Under the pieces are notes generated by a model. That model made no database searches. It was given only the letters and a program-made list of their open reading frames with translations, and was not told the DNA's origin. From contig NC_059555.1 of NCBI RefSeq assembly GCF_905220415.1, positions 9,168,001 to 9,232,000 on the forward strand: DNA of 64,000 nt, in the 5' to 3' direction. Shown one piece after another: positions 56,158 to 64,000 of the stretch (its first letter is position 1; every line of letters begins with the position of its first letter). A program made the translations under genes and the position numbers. Source of the stretch: Colias croceus. Lineage: Eukaryota > Arthropoda > Insecta > Lepidoptera > Pieridae.

Positions 56158-56181
56158 AGGGTTCGAATCCCACCTCGTGAA
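56158..56181 (+). repeat. tRNA-like 3' half (B box)
   Basis: GGGTTCGAATCCCACCTCGTGA matches the T arm and 3' acceptor strand of the tRNA-like gene at 51979-52054. The 5' half is missing and the hairpin stands in its place. Confidence 0.45.
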
Positions 56182-56851
56182 AATTTATAATGGAACATAA
56201 TCTCATACCTAGATGGACAGACATTATTACTTTTACATTATTGAAAATGAAAAATCAAATCTTTATTTTAACAAAACAGTGAAACAATTTAGGTTATTAT
56301 TTCGCATAGGTACCTATTAACTATATTTTTATGTTCTTTTAGTAGATAACTAAATAAACTTGCAAAATTATTAAATTATAAGTAATAAACAATAATCACA
56401 GTATTACAATTATTAGGAAATATTGTAATACTGTGCAATAATATTATGGTAGCAATATTACACAGTAATGTTTATATATCTGTGCAATATTAACATAACT
56501 CAGCCCCCGGAATCACAGACACAATAGAAAATTTATTGTGTCGTGGTCCGATCGGGCCGCTCGGGGCTCAATGGGTTAAAAGTTAAAAGAAAATTCCCAA
56601 GGACAAAGGTCAATATCAATCAACATCAAACTAAGTTGAATACAGTTTTTATTACAAGTTTTTTATGTTATTTTTTATCACCTTTTTTAACCTGACATCA
56701 TTGTATTGGTCACACTAATTTAACAATATGACCTAATCAAATGTATAAGTTATGGTGTTAAATTGATTTTTCTGTGAAGATGATGTAATTGCATGGGATA
56801 TTTGAAGGTCACACGTGACTATGAAAACAATTCGTTAAACTTATCAAAATA

Positions 56852-57531
56852 CAGTGAAACCTGGTTAAGTGAGACATTAAGGGACCTGCAATTTCGTTTC
56901 ACTTATAGAGGTATTCCACTTACCCAGTGTCTCAGATATACAGGTATAAATAAATATCTGTCTCATTTACAGAGGTGGTTCCATTAGGTTCCATTAATAG
57001 AGGTGAGAATACACTATAGGTACAGGTTATTTCAGTTATACAGGTGTGGTCATTTAAAAAACACCTGTATGATAGTAAAGCGAAATTAAAACTGAAGGTA
57101 ATTGATGCTCAAAATTTGTACTTACGTACTTGAAATTACGTGTGATATTTGTGGGTAGAATAAGAATGAGTAAACAAACAATGTTATCTCAGTTACAGAG
57201 GTTTATGCATATAAAATTTACTTGCTGTCTCAGTTATAGAGGTAACTATGATGATAAATCGAAATAACAAATCCCAGATATAGAGGTTTACCTCGTCCCA
57301 CTAACAAAGGTAATTCAGTGCCAAAGTGTTGGGACCTCACAATGAGTTCCAGTTATGGAGGTTTCTCACTTATCCTCAATTCTCGCAAAAATGTATGGGA
57401 TTGACATACGCCGCGCTCACGTGGTCTATCTAATGTCAATCCCATACATTTTTGCGATTTCTAACTTCGTTATCGTTTTGTAATTGTTACTTTGTCTATG
57501 GCCCCAGGTCCCACTTAACCAAGTTTCACTG
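56852..57531. mobile_element. 680-bp TIR element with TA duplication and GAGGT motifs
   Basis: CAGTGAAACCTGGTTAAGTG at the left, complement of CACTTAACCAAGTTTCACTG at the right, TA at 56850-56851 and 57532-57533; GGGACCTG extends both arms. At least eight variants of CAGTTATAGAGGT are scattered inside on the + strand. Pogo/Tc1-type by ends and target. No transposase frame remains (the frame at 56793-56987 crosses the end). Confidence 0.85.
57384..57456. repeat. Perfect 24-bp hairpin nested in the TIR element
   Basis: Arms 57384-57407 and 57433-57456 (CGCAAAAATGTATGGGATTG...) are exact reverse complements, with a 25-base GC-rich loop containing CGCGCTCACGTGG. Possibly a separate insertion. 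Confidence 0.85.
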
Positions 57532-57533
57532 TA

Positions 57534-57774
57534 CTAGCTGTTGCCCGTAGCTTCGCCTGCGTGGAAAAGAAAAATTTTCATGGTAATAATTTTCATCCCC
57601 TATTTTATCCCCTTGGCGGTAGAATTGATCAAAATCCTTTCTTAGGGGACGCCTACGTTATAACATCTTCCTGCATGCCAAATTTCAGCCCGATACGTCC
57701 AGTGGTTTGGGCTGTGCGTTGATAGATCACTATATCAGTCACCTTTGAGTTTTATTTATATAGATGAGTTTTAT
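57534..57774 (-). mobile_element. Helitron-like element, family D-related
   Basis: CTAG at 57534-57537 immediately after the TA of the preceding element; TTGCCCGTAGCTTCGCCTGC; ends near TATATAGAT at 57774. Confidence 0.5.
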
Positions 57775-57807
57775 GTGGTTTTATTTATATAGATATAGCT
57801 ATGAATG

Positions 57808-57900
57808 AAGAATGAATGAATGAATGAATGAAAAATACTTTATTGTACACCTTATAGAATACATTTTACATTAGTATTACATTAGTATTTAGCTATATAC
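57808..57900 (-). repeat. LINE 3' tail with (ATTC)n
   Basis: GAATGAATGAATGAATGAA then ATACTTTATTGTACACC; reversed, this is the same AATAAAGTAT...ATTC end as the LINE at 15864. The body is lost. Confidence 0.6.
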
Positions 57901-57977
57901 TTAAACATGGCAGAATAAATAAACCTGAATCGATTTTGATTGTGCGTATAAAAGATCAAGATTAAAAAAGTCGAGTA

Positions 57978-58040
57978 TCTATATAAAAAAACAATATTTA
58001 CAAAAAAATATCGCGGGCGAAGCCGCGGGCGGCAAACTAG
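57978..58040 (+). repeat. Minimal Helitron (63 bp) with both ends
   Basis: TCTATATAAAAAAACAAT start and ATCGCGGGCGAAGCCGCGGG, then CTAG|T at 58037-58040; almost no interior. Confidence 0.45.
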
Positions 58041-58559
58041 TATGTTATAACACTTCTTTTTGTCGAAACAATTGGGTTCACTTATTTAAAATATTAATTT
58101 AAATCTTTTATATGTCTAGAACGTACCTATGCCTTTAATAGAATAAGCACTATTTTGCATAGATTAACAATATATGCGGTGTAAATTAACCAGTCATGAC
58201 ACGGCCATTATATAAATGTCACCGGTCACTTGGAAAATAGCAACTAGAATACCTACAGATTCTAGCTTAAATAATATAGTACTTATGTACTTTTATTTAT
58301 TTACTCATGTATAGATCAATTAGCTTTACAAGATTAACCAAAAGCGGGACTAACACTATAAATTTTTATGCAAATACTAATACATACTAACAACTTAAAC
58401 TATATAAAACTCACAATCAACGAAATATATATACAATTAATACAATAATTCATCATCATCATTCTTGTTTTCATTTTTTTAAATTGTTTGTTTTCTGTGT
58501 TTACATCGTTAATTTATATTGTATTGTTTTCATTGTAACTTGTGGAGTCAAATAAATGT
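58041..58559. other. AT-rich intergenic sequence
   Basis: No supported feature. Confidence 0.4.
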
Positions 58560-58860
58560 TTCTTTCTTTCTTCTTTCATCATCAGCCCATATACACTCCC
58601 ACTGTTGGGAAACGGGTCCTCCTATGACAGTTCAGGCCATTGTCCACCACGCTGGCCAAGTGCGGCTTGGCAGATGTCACATGTCGACGAACTTTTTGAT
58701 TCTTCGACATATCGGCAAAATATCGAGCGTTTGACAGTATAATGTGTTATAAAATGTAGATAAATTGAAAAATCAGTTTGTTGCCTGCACGCTCGCCGAT
58801 TCTCGAACACTCGATTTAAAGTCCGAGGTCCTCACCACTGATCCACCACTGCATACTATC
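58560..58860 (-). mobile_element. tRNA-derived SINE with RTE-type 3' tail
   Basis: On the - strand a tRNA-like head (GTGGATCAGTGGTGAGGACC A box; GAGTGTTCGAGAATC B box) lies at about 58790-58856. It is followed by a body and the GCCAGCGTGGTGGACAATGG / CATCATCAGCCCATATACAC tail seen in reverse at 34428. Sharing a LINE tail lets such SINEs use that LINE's reverse transcriptase. Confidence 0.65.
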
Positions 58861-58957
58861 TGCAATGAAAAAAAAAAAAAAAACTAAACTACATGTGCAA
58901 TTAGTAACCAATAATATAAAGAAGAACCCTTTGCTAACGATTGACTTATAGTACATA

Positions 58958-59088
58958 CTAGTGGTCCGCCCCGGCTTCGCCCGTGGTACATATTTCGCAA
59001 TAAAAGGTAGCCTATAATGTCCTTTCTCGGGTATCAAAATATCTCCATACCATAGACAGACAGAGTTACTTTCGCATTTATAATATTA
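58958..59088 (-). mobile_element. Non-autonomous Helitron, family D, interrupted by a TIR element
   Basis: CTAG at 58958-58961, TGGTCCGCCCCGGCTTCGCC, ends at ATTTATAATATTA, where the 59089 element inserted at TA. Confidence 0.65.
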
Positions 59089-60349
59089 GGGTAGACTGGG
59101 TACGGTTGAAACAATTTCACTTAAAACGACCATAACTTTGCTTTTTATAACCCGAGCGATGTGAAATATATGTTAAATAAAAGAGCATGTATCTGTCTAC
59201 TAATAGGCACTGTGGTTTTAGTTCCAGGTGTATTATTTTAAATAGTAGATCAAATTAAAAAAATAAATCCGATTTGTTTCAACCGTCCCCATACCAGGGA
59301 CGGTTGAAACAGCGATTGGGGTCAGTTGAAAAACATGCGAATAATACAAAATATAGTATTAAAATATGTTTTATTGATCGTTTATTTTAAATCTAACAAT
59401 AATTAAGAAACTCATTTACAATAAGGTCTGCTCTCTAAATATGGTGAAGTACAAACAAGACAGAAGTACCTACTCCTCATCTTCTGATGATATCTTCTCT
59501 TGTACATTTTCTTTTTGCTTTTATGGTGTTTCTTTTACATTTTCCTCCATCAAACTTCGTCCTTTTTCCTCTATCCAATTGCTTCTTCACTTGCTCAGCT
59601 CTTGTTCGTTTCATATTAATTCTGGCTCTTTTTTATCTCTTCTTTATCTGGTGTGTCACTGTAAATAGTAGACTTCCTGATTTTTCGCCCTCTATTATTA
59701 TACCTTCTATTGTTATATCCTCTATTGTATCCCATTTTTTTGTTTTCTTGCTCGCCAGAGTCATCTCGCATTCGAATTTACCTTAGAAACGAATAATCGC
59801 GCTTCTCTGCCGCTTTTCGCAATGATTCTCCGGTTTTCACCTCCTCATATGCGTCTTTGTACTTCGTCAAGTCTATTTGTCTTCCCAAAATCTCTCTTAC
59901 ACGTACTATCGGCTTAAAAAAAATCAAAAACAATTACAACAATGTTTCAACCGTACCCAAAAAAAATGTTTCAACCGTCCCCAACTCCTACTTTAGGTAA
60001 AATACAGTTATAGTAATTGTAACAACAATGATACACAAAAACTAGTCACAATTTCATATTCCACAAGATTCACTTCAAACAAAAACGCACACTTAATACT
60101 GTCACTTAAATAGAAACGCTAATAATTGGAAAAATCTCCAAGCCAAAATACTTACTTTTGGTCATAAAAACACAATAGGGTCTTATAAAATCAGCTGAAG
60201 CGCGCGGAGATCGACGCATCATTGTTGTTCGTGTTTAGAACAGTTGTGCGCTTCATTTTCCCCTTGGACCCCTAACCCCCCCACCAACGGTTTACGAGAT
60301 ATTCGTGTTGTTTCAACCGTCCTTTGTTTCAATCGTACCCAGTCTACCC
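59089..60349. mobile_element. 1261-bp pogo/Tc1-type element with GGTTGAAAC motif arrays
   Basis: GGGTAGACTGGGTACGGTTG at the left and the complement of CAATCGTACCCAGTCTACCC at the right, with TA at 59087-59088 and 60350-60351. GGGACGGTTGAAACA or its complement recurs at least five more times (around 59276-59330, 59943-59983, 60310-60330). A - strand open segment (about 59912-59778) reads DLTKYKDAYEEVKTGESLRK AAEKRDYSFLR, like the helix-turn-helix of pogo/psq transposases, and further lysine/arginine-rich fragments follow. It is an internally decayed, formerly coding copy. Confidence 0.85.
59778..59912 (-). pseudogene. Transposase HTH fragment (pogo/psq-like)
   Basis: About 44 codons ending at a TAA (59780-59778). 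TGESLRKAAEKRDYS resembles the first helix-turn-helix of pogo-family transposases (pattern SLRxAAxxY). The catalytic domain is not present. The + strand frames at 59441-59786 are antisense to this decayed region. Confidence 0.45.
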
Positions 60350-60351
60350 TA

Positions 60352-60910
60352 CTTAGTATGAATTATATTGTGTACTTATACTATAGGCACAGATAATATA
60401 CAAGTATACATAGTATACTTGTACATAATACTTTTCGAGAAATATAGGTTACCGTTTCGCTTCGCTCACCTGCACTTCACGCTATCGCATGTTACCTGCA
60501 AGAGGAATATATATAGAATAAACACACGTTCGATAATATTTTGTAGAAGAATGATATTAAAAGTAAAAATAGGTACCTAATCAAAATTTTTAGTATTTAA
60601 TAAATGTAATTTTTTATTATATCTGTAAAACATATTATTACAATACTAACGAGAAAATCTTCTTCGTATGGAACTACAAAGACTTATGTAAAACAAAAGC
60701 ACACTCCCAGAATCTCTACAGTTTCAAACCATATTTACAATAAGTAAAAGTAAATACGTAATTTATTTGAAAAATCTATAAAAAATGTCCTAGACCCGAA
60801 TGCAGTGGCGTGGGTTGCCCTAATTTAAATTTCATTGCCAGCGGAAATTAAAGTTTTGATAATATTTATGATTCATCGATAATACAACAATTGGAGAGAA
60901 ATGTCTTTGT
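60352..60910. other. AT-rich intergenic sequence
   Basis: No supported feature. Confidence 0.4.
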
Positions 60911-61082
60911 ATAGCTATACCCTGTTTTACTGCATTACTCTGTTCCTGTTGGTCTAAGCGTGATGATATACACCCCATAGCCTTCCGGGATAAATGGGCT
61001 ATCTAACAGTGAAACAATTTTTTTAATCTGAACAGTGGTAACTGAGATTAGCGCGTTCAAGTAAACTCTTCAATTTGTATAT
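60911..61082 (-). mobile_element. Non-autonomous Helitron, family B, decayed ends
   Basis: GTTCCTGTTGGTCTAAGCGT, ATGGGCTATCTAACAGTG and GATTAGCGCGTTCAAG in family B order, reversed. Confidence 0.6.
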
Positions 61083-61121
61083 TTTAAAGCTTTCTGTCTC
61101 TTTTTGAGTTATTTTTTTACT

Positions 61122-61215
61122 GGGCAATAGGGAAGCGCTTGACCATGGTCTCGCGGCGAGACTTTCGCCTGCTGGGATGTGGCCTAAGATGGAGTGCGTT
61201 TCCCCAGAAGGTACC
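61122..61215 (+). repeat. Interspersed repeat fragment (LINE-derived)
   Basis: TGGGCAATAGGGAAGCGCTT ... GGCCTAAGATGGAGTGCG is GC-rich and resembles a block found in many lepidopteran LINE/SINE tails. Only one copy here. Confidence 0.35.
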
Positions 61216-62054
61216 CGTACTTAACTGATTAAAATAACTATTTTTAACACAAGAAAATATCTACCTCCATAAGGTAATCCACCACGATGACCAAATGCGG
61301 GTAGTCACATGGTATCAAACTTTAAATTTTGGGACATATAGGACTAGAGTATGCGTAAGTGCGAAAGAACAACAGTAAAATTATTACAAGTCCTTTTAAC
61401 GTAGATGTTTAAACAAGTAGCGGTAAAAAGTTGAACATCGTTTTAAACAATTAATACCTATAGGTACAGTATTAATGTCCTCGATTATTTTAATAGGCAA
61501 AAAAACATATTTACAGACCCGAATATTAGGCAAATATACGCATGTTTAAATGATATTTGCTCAATCGTTTAGAAACATACAAAACAACAAACTCAAAACT
61601 GTTTTTTATTCTCATTCTATCAATAGAGTATATTTTATAAAAAAAACACACGAATTTTATTCATAATTTGTTGTTAAAGAATAAAGGACAAAATAGCTAG
61701 GTACTTGCAGCTTGCTAAGCATTGCATAAAAATGTATTCACGATACTATAATATGTGACCATTAATTAGGTATGTATTTTTTATTAAATTTAGTTTAAAA
61801 CTTGATAAATTTTGAATATGCTATAAATATCGCTCATTCAGAGCTCATTTTATCCTGGGCGTGTGATGGCTAAAGGTTTTTTAAAGTTCGCAAAGTTCCA
61901 GTAGAATGAAATAGGCGTCTTTGATTATAGGCGTTATATTACAAGAGTTAAGAGAGGGTATTTTCCGGGAAAAGATAAAAATGTTTATTAGGCTTCATTC
62001 ATCCGTTACGAAAAAACTTTATTTACTCCTTGTGAAAGAATTTTCCAGTTTTTA
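61216..62054. other. AT-rich intergenic sequence
   Basis: No supported feature. Confidence 0.4.
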
Positions 62055-62250
62055 ATCACTACATAGTATAAAACAAAGTCGCTTTCTCTGTCCCTATGTC
62101 CCTTTGTACTTATGCTTAAATCTTTAAAACTACGCGCTGGATTTTGATGCGGTTTTTTTTAATAGATAGAGTGATTCAAGAGGAAGGTTTTAATATATCA
62201 TTTATTAGGTTTTAGACAAAGCGGGCGAAGCCGCGGGCGTTAAGCTATTA
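62055..62250 (+). mobile_element. Non-autonomous Helitron, family C
   Basis: CTCTGTCCCTATGTCCCTTT and GCGGGCGAAGCCGCGGGCGT; the CTAG end is mutated (GCTATTAA). Confidence 0.65.
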
Positions 62251-62667
62251 ACTCATACATCGGAATTCCAAAATCAACGTAAGGCGTAATTCCTTGCGAA
62301 TTTATGAATTCAGACAAATGTTAAATTTATAACTAACAAATAGTTAACTATACAAGTACATATTATAAAATGTGACATATGTTACTCCCTATGGCTTGTA
62401 CGTTTTGAGTTCGCCTTGACGCAAGGCCGGCCGGAAGGAATTACTAGTATAGCTTACATCCTATCCGTACTTGCTGTGAAATTGTTAATGACGATCTAAT
62501 TTTGATTTGAGAGTTACGACTTAAGTTCAGGACATTTTAAACTACAAATCGGTTCAAAATCTGTTACTTTGTAGAAGAAAAAGTTTTGAGGAAAATTCAT
62601 ATCTATTAAAATACCTATAAGTATGTAGTGTGTGAATTTTTTAATTTAATAACGAACTCGGAACTAT
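62251..62667. other. Intergenic sequence
   Basis: No supported feature. Confidence 0.4.
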
Positions 62668-62805
62668 ACTCATCATCATCATCATCATCACTGTCAGCCT
62701 AAATTCGTCCATTGCTGGACATAGGACTCAGGAATGGCACGCCACTGAGCCCGGTCGTTTGCTCGTTGTCGCCAGTTTTGACCAACAACCCTGCGGATGT
62801 TATAT
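62668..62805 (-). repeat. RTE-type LINE 3' fragment with (ATC)n end
   Basis: (CAT)n at 62671-62690, then TCGTCCATTGCTGGACATAG and CCCGGTCGTTTGCTCG. Reversed, this is a LINE 3' UTR ending in a GAT microsatellite. Confidence 0.55.
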
Positions 62806-62821
62806 GACTATACTCATATAA

Positions 62822-63140
62822 TATTTATTTATTTATTTATTTATACTTTATTGTACATATATACCAGACAGAGAAAAGATACAATAATTCAAAACAAAAG
62901 AAACTAACACAAAGGCACAAAAAAACACATAATTATATGTAAACTAAAAATAAATAAAACATTATTTATCACAAAGATTTTAGATATTAATTCCTGTATA
63001 AATCATAAACTTATAATTTTCTTTATGTAAGTTGGCATTAGATAATTTAACGTAATTGAATTATAATAATTTATTCCATTGATATAACTCACTGGAGAAA
63101 TATGCATTGCGTTTCACATTTAAATGTGCTTCATGTTGTA
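62822..63140 (-). repeat. LINE 3' end with (TTTA)n
   Basis: (TTTA)n at 62823-62844, then TACTTTATTGTACATATA; reversed this gives TACAATAAAGTATAAATAAA. A short - strand frame near 63075-63145 could be the very end of its protein, but is too short to classify. Confidence 0.5.
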
Positions 63141-63150
63141 TTACATGTTA

Positions 63151-63328
63151 CTAGCTATGCCCTGCGGTTTTACACGCATTGCTCCGCTCTAATTGGTCTA
63201 AGCGTGATGATAGCCTTCTTCGATAAATTCGAATTCGAATGTATAACAGTGAAATAAGTTTTCTAATCGGACCCGTCGTTCCTAAGATTAGCGCGTTCAA
63301 GCAAACAACCAAAAACTCTTCAGCTTAG
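63151..63328 (-). mobile_element. Non-autonomous Helitron, family B
   Basis: CTAG at 63151-63154, CCCTGCGGTTTTACACGC, TAAGATTAGCGCGTTCAAGC in reversed family order. Confidence 0.65.
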
Positions 63329-63471
63329 TCCTAGACCCAGATAAACAGACGGACAGACAATTTAGTGATTACTGTTCCATGTAGTAATTATTTAGTTAAT
63401 TGTTTCATCGATTTATTAATTTTTAAATCAATATGTTTCCTACGATAAATAATTATCAACATTATACCTAA

Positions 63472-63697
63472 CTATAGCTTTCCCCCTGCGGCTTCGCCCG
63501 CGTTTACAAAGAAAAACCCGCATAGTTCCCGTTCCCGTGGGATTTCCGGGATAAATCCTAGCCTATGTTGCTCAGTGAAGATGCAGCTTTCTAATGGTGA
63601 AAGAATTTTTGAAATTGGTCCAGTAGTTTATGCGTGAAAACCATACATACATACATAATTACAAATCGTTCCTCTATAATAATATTATTAGTATAGA
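63472..63697 (-). mobile_element. Non-autonomous Helitron, family A
   Basis: CTGCGGCTTCGCCCGCGTTT, AACCCGCATAGTTCCCGTTC and AATATTATTAGTATAGA at the TC end; CTAG mutated to ATAG. Confidence 0.72.
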
Positions 63698-64000
63698 TGT
63701 AGGATCTGAGCATTTGTTTATTGCTATAATGTCATAAAAATAATTAGAATACGTAAACATTTCCTGTATAATAAATTTAAATATTTAAGATTGCATGTGG
63801 TTGGCACGTGGATAATAATTATTGTATTTTTCTTTGATATTAATTTAAAACTAAGGTCTCATGTTATGTTAAAAAATGCTTTTATTATCCATCGTAAAAT
63901 TACAATGAAAAGAGACTGCAAGCCGAATTTTTGTTATTTTAAAATAATTAATTTTCAATAGAGCTTTGCTCAAACGTATGTAAAACATTTCAGTTTGAGT
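63698..64000. other. AT-rich intergenic sequence
   Basis: Nothing recognised to the end of the window. Confidence 0.4.

Noticed and set aside
56006..56224. 72-codon frame on the - strand
   Set aside because: Produced by the long hairpin, whose two arms encode mirrored peptides; no gene.
59441..59786. Two overlapping + strand frames rich in Phe, Ser and Leu
   Set aside because: Antisense to lysine/arginine- and glutamate-rich remnants of a transposase on the - strand.

Overview
This window looks like an AT-rich, repeat-dense stretch of a lepidopteran (moth or butterfly) nuclear genome. The evidence is the many short Helitron-like elements with TC...CTAG ends and a GC-rich terminal hairpin, CR1/Jockey-group LINEs with (ATTC)n tails, tRNA-derived SINEs, spliceosomal introns with GT..AG borders and a nuclear tRNA gene. 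The species cannot be named from the sequence alone.

Only one host protein gene is recognisable: the last three coding exons of an RMND1 (DUF155) homologue on the + strand at 300-426, 957-1112 and 1553-1738. They are joined by two phase-0 introns, each carrying a mobile element. About 270 bp after the stop codon lies a second, about 97% identical copy of the last 102 coding bases (2009-2110), fused to a Helitron-like 5' end. A tRNA-Arg(ACG) gene lies on the - strand at 21688-21760, and a tRNA-like gene with a non-canonical anticodon arm at 51979-52054. No other host protein-coding exon could be supported, so most of the window reads as intergenic.

The rest is mobile-element stratigraphy. There are two 5'-truncated LINE copies on the - strand (5235-7819, one frameshift; 15864-18140, an intact 602-residue reverse-transcriptase frame). 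A very young Ty1/copia retrotransposon occupies 35636-40075, with two identical 164-bp LTRs, a 5-bp target duplication and a primer-binding site matching the inside of initiator tRNA-Met, but its gag lacks a zinc knuckle and is out of frame with pol. About 35 non-autonomous Helitron copies of four families (called A-D here) are scattered throughout, and two pairs abut end to end. Cut-and-paste derivatives include a piggyBac-type element with TTAA duplications and the start of a transposase frame (54992-55899), a pogo/Tc1-type element with TA duplications and repeated internal motifs (59089-60349), and another with TA duplications (56852-57531). Several short inverted-repeat elements have TTA, TTAA or TA duplications. 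One of them (31692-31884) sits in a repeat whose empty site is preserved elsewhere in this window at 28581.

Several strong hairpins stand out: 3136-3277, 27575-27836, 33532-33586 (24/24 perfect), 56024-56156 (54/56) and 57384-57456 (24/24 perfect). A five-copy family (E) is bounded by inverted copies of a near-palindromic 15-mer. The most interesting leads are the RMND1 terminal-exon fragment joined to a Helitron end, the perfect hairpins, the copia element with identical LTRs but a broken gag-pol junction, and the tRNA-like gene.
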